Positions 5,310 to 13,438 of a stretch of 13,886 nucleotides of DNA are shown here, one piece after another. The first letter of the stretch is position 1, and each line of letters begins with the position of its first letter. The stretch is from Anaerolineales bacterium (GTDB lineage: Bacteria > Chloroflexota > Anaerolineae > Anaerolineales > E44-bin32). Where the stretch lies: positions 190,793-204,678 of the forward strand of contig WVZH01000432.1 in the NCBI GenBank assembly GCA_011772595.1. Direction: 5' to 3'. Made by a program: the position numbers and the translations under genes. Below the pieces are notes generated by a model. It made no database searches. It was not told the origin of the DNA and saw only the letters and a program-made list of their open reading frames with translations.

Positions 5310-7157
5310 TTAGCTCGCTTCTTTGAAACGTGCCTGATATTCAGGAAGGTTGAGCATCGGTTGGCGTTCTCGCTCAGCAATTTCTTCGACTTCAAGGAAG
5401 AAACGTCGTTGTTGGCGACGAATGAGTTTCATCGCCAGGTTGACGTCGTCGAGTAATTGTAATCGATAACGACGGTCAAGTTTGCGAATTACAGTTTGAA
5501 TAATCGAAAAAGACATTTTACTCAATGCTGCCAACGGCTGATTGTGGTGGATACGTTTGATCAGATCCACCTGACCGAGCGCCGACAGACCGAAACGATC
5601 GAGAACGTCGATAAGCAGACCGATTTCAACGCCATAGCCCGATGAAAAAGGTAACTGCTCCAAAGCTTCTCGTCGTCCGCCATATTCTCCCGAGAGCGGC
5701 TGGATGAAGCCGGATAACGGAGGGTAAAAGAGGTTAAGAAGTGGACGAGCAGTGAGTTCAGTCACCCGACCCCCTCCGCCTGCTTGGATGGTTCTTCCTA
5801 CGCGCATTGGGCGCAGGTAGAAGCCTTTGATGAACATCAAGTTAGGTCGGTGGAGCAAGGGACCGATAAGGCCGTAAACGAAGCGCGGGTGGATGTTGAC
5901 GATGTCCGTATCGATCCACAAGATGATATCGCCGCTTGTGACGTAGAGGCTTTTCCACAGCGCCTCTCCTTTACCTTGTCGTGCGCCATACTGTGGAAGA
6001 ATTTCTTGATGGATGTAAACAGGGACGCCTAGGCTGTTTGCGATCTCTCTTGTTCGATCTGTCGAGTTTGAATCAATCAGGACAATTTCATCCAGTAAAG
6101 GAATCTCCTTCATCAAGGTTCGTTTGACCGTGCTGATGACATTCCCGACGGTTTCCTCTTCGTTAAGCGCCGGCAAAGCCAAGCTGATTGTGACACCTTG
6201 TTCCTGCTTGCGTCTCAGGAGATATTGGAAGTTCTCAAATTCGGAGGCGCGAAATGTGTTCTCGGCAAACCACTTGTCGACAAGGACGGAGATCGCCTCC
6301 ATCCCGGCTAGTTCGACTGTGGGTTGAAATGAAGGATGCGATTGGGCACATGCGATCAACACAGGGCAAGGTGCCCTGTCAATCACGTGTTGGACGAACT
6401 CGTCAAAGTTCTGTCCGTTGTCATCCATAGGTTCGCAAGCACCAAGAATCACCAAATCATGTTTTTCCGCCTGTTCCAGAACAGCTTGAAGGGGGTCGTC
6501 CGCCAGCAGGAGGGCATCTTGTACCTGAGGCAGATGCTCAAGCACTTGTTCTATTCCTGATTGAGCGTAACGTTGTGTCTCTTTTTCCGTGACGGGGGAC
6601 AGGCGTAATGTGGTGAGCGTGAAGTCCCCTGAGCGAGTGAGTGTAAGCCCTAGCCGTAATGCAAGTATGCTATCCGGGCTACCTCTTAGTACGATCAAAA
6701 TCGACCCATTCGATACAGGCACATTGCCGTGCGCGATGGCAATCGGACATGGCGCAAGTTCGATTAAAGGTTTAATCAAACTCCGACACGCGGCAGGTTC
6801 GCGCAGCCAAGGTAAAACCATTAAAGTCACATTCTGCTCTGTGACGAAAGCGGTAATCTCGTGAAGTGGATGGTGTGAGGCGATAATCTTGGGCCATAAA
6901 CGTCCCCCCACATCGCGAACGACTCGCCGTAGGCGTGTACGCAATTCCTGTGTCTGGTCCGTGGCCTTGCTCAGAGACTGCTTCGCTTCGACAGAAACAA
7001 GCCCAAGAACTTGGATAATGTGTTCCTCGCTTAACGCCTTCGCGAATGGGATTAAGGGGGTGTTGGGATCGCAGTAGAAGGCTGGCAAGAGGATTCTACG
7101 CTTCCGTCGCCGGTTGGGTTTGCTCATCTTACGATTAACTTGGATCTGACTCATCAT
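5310..7157 (-). CDS. gpgS: Universal stress protein - GT81 fusion; glucosyl-3-phosphoglycerate synthase
   Basis: The 615-residue product joins two regions. Residues about 20-272 look like two universal stress protein (Usp/UspA-like) domains, ending in PCPIAIAHG and then LVILGACEPM and PCPVLIAC. Residues about 290-590 are a GT81 enzyme: LPALNEEETVG (328-338), IDSNSTDRT (361-369), GKGEALWKSL (395-404), the metal-binding DTD (416-418), GGGRVTELTARPLLNL, and LSGEYGGRREALEQLPFSSG then YGVEIG. That series is characteristic of GpgS, which makes glucosyl-3-phosphoglycerate from an NDP-glucose and 3-phosphoglycerate, the first step to glucosylglycerate. Characterised GpgS proteins are about half this length, so the USP part is extra. 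The ATG at 7155-7157 has AGAAAG upstream and overlaps the preceding GT4 gene by 23 nt; a start at M11 (7127) is also possible. Mannosyl transfer (MpgS, same family) is the main alternative. Confidence 0.85.
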   Translation of the reverse strand: MMSQIQVNRKMSKPNRRRKRRILLPAFYCDPNTPLIPFAKALSEEHIIQVLGLVSVEAKQSLSKATDQTQELRTRLRRVVRDVGGRLWPKIIASHHPLHEITAFVTEQNVTLMVLPWLREPAACRSLIKPLIELAPCPIAIAHGNVPVSNGSILIVLRGSPDSILALRLGLTLTRSGDFTLTTLRLSPVTEKETQRYAQSGIEQVLEHLPQVQDALLLADDPLQAVLEQAEKHDLVILGACEPMDDNGQNFDEFVQHVIDRAPCPVLIACAQSHPSFQPTVELAGMEAISVLVDKWFAENTFRASEFENFQYLLRRKQEQGVTISLALPALNEEETVGNVISTVKRTLMKEIPLLDEIVLIDSNSTDRTREIANSLGVPVYIHQEILPQYGARQGKGEALWKSLYVTSGDIILWIDTDIVNIHPRFVYGLIGPLLHRPNLMFIKGFYLRPMRVGRTIQAGGGGRVTELTARPLLNLFYPPLSGFIQPLSGEYGGRREALEQLPFSSGYGVEIGLLIDVLDRFGLSALGQVDLIKRIHHNQPLAALSKMSFSIIQTVIRKLDRRYRLQLLDDVNLAMKLIRRQQRRFFLEVEEIAERERQPMLNLPEYQARFKEAS

Positions 7158-8388
7158 CCGTGCTTTCTAGCAGAGGTAGGATCTTTCTGGTGATGATCCC
7201 CTCCCATGTATACCAGCGTCGCACCTTGCGCTGCAAGAGGAAGTGCGGTTTTTGGAATAGGTTATTTCCAATCAATGCCGCGACCTGGAGTGGGCTATCT
7301 TCGAGTGAGAAGTAATGAGCTTGAGCGCCAGCGCTCTCGTGAAAGGGAGGGATGTCCGTGCAGAAGATAGGCAATCGTGCAAATCCCGCCTCAAGGAGTG
7401 GGATCCCGAATCCTTCTTCTCTGCTGGGGAAGAAAAGCGCATCGGAAAGGGCATAGAGGTTCGCCATCGTTTGGTCATCCACCTGTAATGGCTTGGTGGG
7501 ATCGAGTTGGTAAAGAAAGTGAACGGATTCTTTAAGACCGAGCTCTGCCTGTAGAGAGAGCAAATTCTGGAGATATGCGATGTTCGCTGGGTTGTGCGGA
7601 CCGGGAGGTCCCGTGATTAGAAGGCGGATGTCCTCACCGGTTTGCGTTCGTATCTCTGCTAGAACTTGTATGGCTAATTCAATATTCTTGCGGGGTGTGA
7701 TGCGGGCGGGCAGCAACAAGATGCCGTCAGATTGGAGAAGCTTCAATTCCTTGGCGAGCCAGCGCGTTGTTTCGGTCCAATTCCCGGAGATGGCTGGATC
7801 GATCCCTGGTGGGATGACGTGAATGGATTCTAACGTAGTTCCGTATAGACGCGCGATTTTTTTCTGTTGGGATGCGGAGACAACGACGTTTGCAACCCCT
7901 GGCCAAGCTTGCTTCAGCAGATCCCACGGAGGGCCATCGTGAAGTTCGTCGCGGTATTGTTCTCGTGCCCAGGCGAAATCATGATGCCAACCGATGAGAA
8001 ATGGTTGATCGCGTTCTTGGCGGAGACGCCAGAGGGCGGCGCTCAGTGCCAGGTTTTTGTGTAGGGTCAGGGCGTTATGTACGATAAGGATCTCGATCTC
8101 ATCCAGAATAGGGTTCAGATGAGCGCTCAGTTCATCGCGCAGGTTGTTGAAACGATCACTGATGTGACCGCTATCCAATTCGGATTTGACGGTCAAAACG
8201 TCAGGGTGTTTCGAGTAAAGAGTTGGGATGAGTGTGACCGGTATTCGTGCGTTAAAGGATTGGCCCGTACCCACGATCAACTGCGGCTTGTATCCCAGAT
8301 CGGCGAGAATCCTGGCGTGGTGATAAAGTGTTTGCTCTACGCCACCTACGGTGGGTGGACCACTATAGTGAAGTAGTGCGATTCTCAT
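7135..8388 (-). CDS. GT4 glycosyltransferase, possible mannosyltransferase of glucosylglycerate metabolism
   Basis: This 417-residue protein has the GT-B architecture of GT4. The N-terminal domain opens MRIALLHYSGPPTVGGVEQ with the glycine-rich acceptor loop at 15-18, then VHNALTLHKN (103-112) and HHDF (135-138). The C-terminal domain has PARITPRKNIE (227-237) and SREEGFGIPLLEAG (322-335) with the E-x7-E pair E325/E333. The ATG has AAAGG about 8 nt upstream and overlaps the end of the GH13 gene by 26 nt, suggesting coupled translation. It shares the NAL(S/T), HHDF and PRK motifs with the second GT4 of the operon, so the two may act on related acceptors. In Petrotoga two GT4-type routes to mannosylglucosylglycerate exist, one acting on the phosphorylated intermediate; this gene could be that enzyme. 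Acceptor and donor are not determined by sequence. Confidence 0.7.
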   Translation of the reverse strand: MRIALLHYSGPPTVGGVEQTLYHHARILADLGYKPQLIVGTGQSFNARIPVTLIPTLYSKHPDVLTVKSELDSGHISDRFNNLRDELSAHLNPILDEIEILIVHNALTLHKNLALSAALWRLRQERDQPFLIGWHHDFAWAREQYRDELHDGPPWDLLKQAWPGVANVVVSASQQKKIARLYGTTLESIHVIPPGIDPAISGNWTETTRWLAKELKLLQSDGILLLPARITPRKNIELAIQVLAEIRTQTGEDIRLLITGPPGPHNPANIAYLQNLLSLQAELGLKESVHFLYQLDPTKPLQVDDQTMANLYALSDALFFPSREEGFGIPLLEAGFARLPIFCTDIPPFHESAGAQAHYFSLEDSPLQVAALIGNNLFQKPHFLLQRKVRRWYTWEGIITRKILPLLESTDDESDPS

Positions 8389-10222
8389 TTTTGATACCTT
8401 TGTCTAGATTTATCCAACGAACTTGGTATGGTGTAAGCTGGCATGCGTCCAGGGACACGGTTTCACCAGTGAGTAAATCTATGGGCTTATACTGTGACCC
8501 GATGGGTAAGTGAACATCCAGGCGTTGTCGGCGACCGGAAACCTCATGGACACACAACACGCGTCGACCCTGGTTGGGTGAAAGCCTCAGCACGGTAAAG
8601 ACGTAGGGACCGAGATCAAGGATTTGTTGCTCGCCATGTGGATGGAAGGCAGGTTGACTTGCACGCGTAGAGAGCATCCGCGAGTATCCCTCGAAGACTC
8701 GTGCACGGAGCGAATCAGGTTGGGCCAAGTCGGCTTCCAATGCTTGTAAAGTCAACTTTTCCCGGTTGATGGCGCGCAGATGACCGCTGCGTTCCACCCC
8801 TTCGGGGTAATTGCGTGAGCCAAAGAGGCTGTGAAAGTATATCCCTGGAACACCGACTAAGGAAAGCATGATTGCCTGGGAGGCGAGAAAACGTGCGATC
8901 GATCGCGTGACGGCCTTGTTGCCGGTTTTTGGCTCGGCGAGTGCGTCAAAGTAGTTGATGTTGAGCTCGTAGGGTGAGCGGTCACCCTCGCCTACACGTC
9001 GATAGGAAATACCTCCGCCTCCGGCCTCAGTTCGCTGGACCAACATGGTGATCTCTTCCTCGGAGAGAATCCCTTGCGCAGGACGAAGACCGACGCCATC
9101 GTGCGAGGCAAGAAAGTTGAAAAAAGTGACCTGATCTGAAGGAAGACGAAGATCTGATGCCCAGGCGGACAGGTGTGAAGCATCGCCGCTTTGAAGCGTG
9201 TGCAGGACGAGAGGAGGAAGGGCGAATTGATACACGAGGTGAGCCTGGTCGGTTCCGTCACCGAAGTAGGAGAGGTTTTCTTCGTGCGGAACATTGGTCT
9301 CGGTGATGATGAGGACCCAGGGCGCAACGGCATCAAACAGCTCACGCATTAACTTGACGGCGTGGTGAGTTTTGGGGAGATGAATACAAGAAGTACCGAT
9401 CTCCTTCCAGAGGAAGGCGATGGCGTCCAGACGAATGAGTTTTGCACCTTGACGCACATAGAAGAGCAGCAGGTCGAGGATTTCGAGCATCACGTCTGGG
9501 TTGGCGAAGTTGAGGTCGATCTGGTCAGCGCTGAAGGTGGTCCATACATATCGTCGTCCCTCAGAGGTTTGCACGGGCGTTAGCAGGGGTAAATCGCGCG
9601 GCCGGACGACAGAGGAAAGATCGGTCTGGGGATCGACAGAGATGAAGTAATCGGCAAACCTGGGATCGCCTGAGAGGAACCCTTTAAACCAATCACTCTC
9701 GGAGGATATGTGATTGATCACGGCGTCAAACATCAAATTGAAGTGTTGGTTGATGCGTGCAATGTCCTCCCATGTACCAAATTCCGGATTCACTTTTCGA
9801 TAGTCAATCACGGAGAACCCATCGTCTGAAGAATAAGGGAAAAAAGGAAGGATGTGTAAGGTGCTAATGAGGCCTTTTAAGTGCTTCTCCGCGAACCTTG
9901 CGAGTGTCTGGAGGGGAGGTATTCCCTCCTGCTTCACCATGTCTCCGTAGGTGATTAAGATGGTGTCGCGTTCACTGAGTTGTTGTTCGGAGACTCTTGG
10001 ATGCGTAATAGCATCGTCCGCTTGAAAGCGGTGGACCACTTCAAGCAGGCGCGGAAGGATCGTTCGAGCTCGTTCGCTACCATATAGGATCTCTAATCTA
10101 TCAAGAAAAGTTCGTTCGAGGTCCTTCACGGCCGCTATCTTCCCCGGTGGAATCCTGTGCGAGAAAAACGGTACTCCGTACTGCGTGCTTGTGTGAATCG
10201 TCTGATTTTCTTCACGAGTCAC
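8363..10222 (-). CDS. GH13_18 sugar phosphorylase, probable glucosylglycerate phosphorylase (sucrose phosphorylase family)
   Basis: The 619-residue enzyme has the catalytic (beta/alpha)8 barrel motifs of GH13 in order: FFPYSSDDGFSVIDY (127-141), AVINHIS, RLDAIAFLWKEIGTSCIH with nucleophile D266, ITETNVPHEEN with acid/base E308, and FLASHDGVG with D375. The RLDAI-W-KEIGTS-CIHLP signature marks subfamily 18, which contains sucrose phosphorylase and glucosylglycerate phosphorylase (EC 2.4.1.352, as E. coli YcjM). An N-terminal extension of about 90 residues before the barrel is longer than in classical sucrose phosphorylases. Next to GpgS and a phosphatase, phosphorolysis of glucosylglycerate to glucose 1-phosphate and glycerate is the better reading. 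It starts at GTG 10220-10222, overlapping the mannosidase gene by 11 nt. No signal peptide is seen, so it acts in the cytoplasm. Sucrose or other glucosides are alternatives. Confidence 0.8.
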   Translation of the reverse strand: MTREENQTIHTSTQYGVPFFSHRIPPGKIAAVKDLERTFLDRLEILYGSERARTILPRLLEVVHRFQADDAITHPRVSEQQLSERDTILITYGDMVKQEGIPPLQTLARFAEKHLKGLISTLHILPFFPYSSDDGFSVIDYRKVNPEFGTWEDIARINQHFNLMFDAVINHISSESDWFKGFLSGDPRFADYFISVDPQTDLSSVVRPRDLPLLTPVQTSEGRRYVWTTFSADQIDLNFANPDVMLEILDLLLFYVRQGAKLIRLDAIAFLWKEIGTSCIHLPKTHHAVKLMRELFDAVAPWVLIITETNVPHEENLSYFGDGTDQAHLVYQFALPPLVLHTLQSGDASHLSAWASDLRLPSDQVTFFNFLASHDGVGLRPAQGILSEEEITMLVQRTEAGGGGISYRRVGEGDRSPYELNINYFDALAEPKTGNKAVTRSIARFLASQAIMLSLVGVPGIYFHSLFGSRNYPEGVERSGHLRAINREKLTLQALEADLAQPDSLRARVFEGYSRMLSTRASQPAFHPHGEQQILDLGPYVFTVLRLSPNQGRRVLCVHEVSGRRQRLDVHLPIGSQYKPIDLLTGETVSLDACQLTPYQVRWINLDKGIKNENRTTSL

Positions 10223-13200
10223 TTCTCGTTTTCTTTGGCAATTGTGGGGTTAAACGCAGGGTGACGATTTGGTAGGGTTTCACGACGAGTTGCACACGGT
10301 TGTCTTCCACATCCAGACGTTCTTCGTTCTCTTCAAGAAGGTTTGTGCGCCATGCAGCTGCTAGAGGGAACTTGGTGGTTAGCTCAAGTTTGCATTGTCG
10401 ACGCTGGTATTCATAGAAGCGCAGGATCAAATCTTCCCTATCCTCGGCTTGCTTTATCGTTTCGACAATGATGTTGGTGGGAGAAAAATGGAAGGGGGTC
10501 CATGGTTCTTGCGATCGGATCCCTGTGTGATCAGCTGTGCTTTGCGCCCCGCGTATTCGGTCGGTCTTCCATACAATGAGAGGGTCATTTATGGCGTAAG
10601 CCTCGGCCGCGGTGCGTTCCCCCCATCTCTCGGCGTGGGGTAGAAGGCTGTACAAGAACTGGTGCTCGCCAAGGTCTGTTTGAGGGTCGGGGTACGTTGG
10701 GCTGCGTAGTAATGTGAGTCGAATGACGTTGTCATGAATATCATGACCATACTTACAATCATTCAGCAAGCTAACCCCGTATCCACCATCACTGAGATCG
10801 ACCCACTTCTGCGCACAAGTTTCAAAGCGCGCCCAATCCCAACTGGTATTTCGATGGGTGGGGCGTTCAATGTTTCCCCATTGAATCTCGTATGTGGCTT
10901 GGGGTGAGAGTACGTCAACTGGAAAAGCGACTTTTAGCAAGATGTGCCTTTCCTGCCAGTCAATGGAGGTGCTAAAGTCTACACGCGGACTATTGTGCGT
11001 TAGGGAGATGCGTTGTACGATCTCGCTCTCCATGATTCGGCGCCGCACCTCGATTGTCGCTCTTAGGGGACCTTTCTCAACGACCTCGACAGATTCCGCA
11101 ACTTCGGCAAGCCACACGCGATCGTCATAATAAATATCGATTTCCCAGGCATCCGGGGTTCTGGGACGGTCTTCGAAGGCTTGGAATTGATTGGCGATTC
11201 CGCCTGGGGGGATCGTCTCCCGCTGGTTGAGTTTGTCGTAAAGGCGTGTAATGTCTCCGTCAGCGTTCAACTCGACGCGAATAAAATCGTTTTCAAGTGT
11301 GTTTGGGTCGACGTGCAGTGGACGGACATTCGGGTTCGACGTTTCACTAGAATGAGGGTGCGTGGAATGCTTCAGGGGAACGATTCCGTAGGGCGGTGAC
11401 TCTCCCGCATCGAGCAACCAACCTCCCTCCACATTCTGAATCCCGACCGCTGAGTTATCAGGACGAAGAATGGTGGGGAGCACTTCGGCGTCACTAGACC
11501 AGAATGCCATATCGTGGCGAGTGAAGGAACTCGGATTGACGATTAGTAGGTCTGCGTCGAAATGTTCGCAGATTATAGACAGGCTTGCACTTCGCAGCCG
11601 ATCTCCTATCTCTTGAACGTCGGCGTATTGTTTTAGGGCTTCGTCATACACCTCGTGGATACTCGTTCCTGGTAGGATGTCATGGAATTGATTGAGACAA
11701 AGCAATTTCCAGGCCTGTTGCAGTTGCTCGTGCGGATAATCGTTTGAGGGTTCCAAGATGGAGGCTGCTGAGCTAAGGTATTCAACATCATGCAGGAGAA
11801 ACTCGCTCCGGCGGTTCAATCGTTTATTCATTGCTTGGGTAGTGTAGGTGCCGCGGTGGTACTCTAGGTACAGTTCGCTGTTCCAGGTGGGTAGACGGTC
11901 GCCGACATCCGCTTCCAGCTTACGGTAGAAGTTCAAAACCTTGTCAAATTTTACTCGTGGCGTGGCTGGGAACGACGCCATCACGCGAACGTTTTCGAGC
12001 ATCTCGGTAGTCGGACCGCCGCCACCGTTCCCATGCCCAAAGGACATGAGCAGCGGTGGCGGATTGCCAATGGGTCCCAAATCTTTTTGCAGAAAATTCC
12101 TCCACGTGTGCAAGATTTCTGCAGGCGTGGCCTCTGCGTTGTACGTGCTTACGTTGACGTGATCGGGTTTATGTGTGGTGCTAAAGTGTGTCAGGACGCG
12201 CGTCCCGTCCAGCCCTTGCCACCAGAATGAATCGTAGGGAAGCCGGTTGTACTCACTCCACCCGAGCTTGATCGTGAAGAAGTATTTCAGTCCGGCCTGC
12301 TTGATGAGCTGTGGCAGGCTCCAGGGAAAGCCGAAAATATCAGGCAGCCACAGAACGGGCGATTCAGCGTGTTCACCGAAATGGTGTTGGTAGAAAGCTC
12401 GGCCGAGTATAAGCTGCCGCACCAACGCTTCTCCTCCGGAGAGGTTGCAATCCGCTTCCACCCACATCCCACCGATAGGCTCCCATTGACCCTCTTTCAC
12501 GCGCTTTTGAATGGCCTTGAATAGATCAGGGTAGTCATTGCGCACATATTCGTACAGTTGAGGTTGGCTCTGGGCAAAGCGGAACGTCGGATACTGCTCC
12601 ATGAGGCGAATGACATTGTGAAACGTGCGTCCGGCTTTGAGTCTCGTTTGGTCGAGCGTCCATAACCAGGCCACGTCGATGTGTGCGTGACCGATAGCAG
12701 TGATTTCCACGTCCAGTGGAGGTCCGGATTGTGTGATTCCTTCCTGGAGTTTTTGGTGAGCCAGAGGGACACTTGCGTAAAAGCGGTCGCCGAAGGGCTC
12801 ACGGGTGTCGAGGAGCTTGAAGGCTTCGTCTAGGGCGTTGTAGAGATGCGCACGTACGGGTTCGTTCTCGTTCATCTGTTCGGCTACGCCGAGAGCGTTA
12901 TGTGCCAGGGTGTAAAAATCGCGAGTACCTGGATCGATCTTTACGAGGGCACATTCGCGCATCAACAACTTGATTTGCGGGTCGTCCCCCATCAGGCCCG
13001 TCCATCCATTTAACAATAGTTCGTGGGGAGATGCATCCTTGAATGCTGCCGAAAGTTGGATTTCCTGGTGGTGACGGTCACAAGTGGCGTATGGTCGACC
13101 ATCGAGGTAGACCAAAGCTTCCGGGTGGCTGAAATCGCCGGCTGCGCCGATGGGGAGGTAAAGGGCGATGGGACCTTCTTTCCGCCAGTCCTTTTGAATT

Positions 13201-13436
13201 TGAAAACTGGTTTGGAGCAGGAAGTTGGCGTTCCGTTCACCCCAATAAGTGCCCCACGGAATGGTGAGCCAACTGGTATTGGTTTCCTCGGCGGCTTTCA
13301 GAGCGTCGACACGTGGACGATCCAACTTGCGATATTGAAAGGGTGGCAGTGGATCGATTTGACGGTAGATGAGGGAGGCAACAAGTTTCAAGCGTTGGCG
13401 AAGTTTTTCGTGGGTCCAGCGAAGATCGTGATACAC
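10212..13436 (-). CDS. GH38 alpha-mannosidase (class II, cytosolic)
   Basis: The protein has 1074 residues, the usual length for bacterial and Ams1-type GH38 enzymes. The catalytic domain carries GHAHIDVAWLW (zinc ligands H252, D254), LWLPDIFGFPWSLPQ with nucleophile D366 (also a zinc ligand), and SFGHGNGGGG with H468, completing the zinc site. The N-terminal 240 residues and the C-terminal beta-rich region match the family layout. It starts with GTG (13434-13436), 2 nt after the TAG of the GH130 gene, with only a weak GAG upstream; the alternative is a later start, but the N-terminal WTHEKLRQRL looks family-like. No signal peptide. It removes alpha-linked mannose by a retaining mechanism. 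In this operon the likely substrate is a mannosylated glucosylglycerate or another cytosolic alpha-mannoside; E. coli MngB, acting on 6-phosphomannosylglycerate, is a family precedent. Confidence 0.9.
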   Translation of the reverse strand: MYHDLRWTHEKLRQRLKLVASLIYRQIDPLPPFQYRKLDRPRVDALKAAEETNTSWLTIPWGTYWGERNANFLLQTSFQIQKDWRKEGPIALYLPIGAAGDFSHPEALVYLDGRPYATCDRHHQEIQLSAAFKDASPHELLLNGWTGLMGDDPQIKLLMRECALVKIDPGTRDFYTLAHNALGVAEQMNENEPVRAHLYNALDEAFKLLDTREPFGDRFYASVPLAHQKLQEGITQSGPPLDVEITAIGHAHIDVAWLWTLDQTRLKAGRTFHNVIRLMEQYPTFRFAQSQPQLYEYVRNDYPDLFKAIQKRVKEGQWEPIGGMWVEADCNLSGGEALVRQLILGRAFYQHHFGEHAESPVLWLPDIFGFPWSLPQLIKQAGLKYFFTIKLGWSEYNRLPYDSFWWQGLDGTRVLTHFSTTHKPDHVNVSTYNAEATPAEILHTWRNFLQKDLGPIGNPPPLLMSFGHGNGGGGPTTEMLENVRVMASFPATPRVKFDKVLNFYRKLEADVGDRLPTWNSELYLEYHRGTYTTQAMNKRLNRRSEFLLHDVEYLSSAASILEPSNDYPHEQLQQAWKLLCLNQFHDILPGTSIHEVYDEALKQYADVQEIGDRLRSASLSIICEHFDADLLIVNPSSFTRHDMAFWSSDAEVLPTILRPDNSAVGIQNVEGGWLLDAGESPPYGIVPLKHSTHPHSSETSNPNVRPLHVDPNTLENDFIRVELNADGDITRLYDKLNQRETIPPGGIANQFQAFEDRPRTPDAWEIDIYYDDRVWLAEVAESVEVVEKGPLRATIEVRRRIMESEIVQRISLTHNSPRVDFSTSIDWQERHILLKVAFPVDVLSPQATYEIQWGNIERPTHRNTSWDWARFETCAQKWVDLSDGGYGVSLLNDCKYGHDIHDNVIRLTLLRSPTYPDPQTDLGEHQFLYSLLPHAERWGERTAAEAYAINDPLIVWKTDRIRGAQSTADHTGIRSQEPWTPFHFSPTNIIVETIKQAEDREDLILRFYEYQRRQCKLELTTKFPLAAAWRTNLLEENEERLDVEDNRVQLVVKPYQIVTLRLTPQLPKKTRSDS

Positions 13437-13438
13437 GA

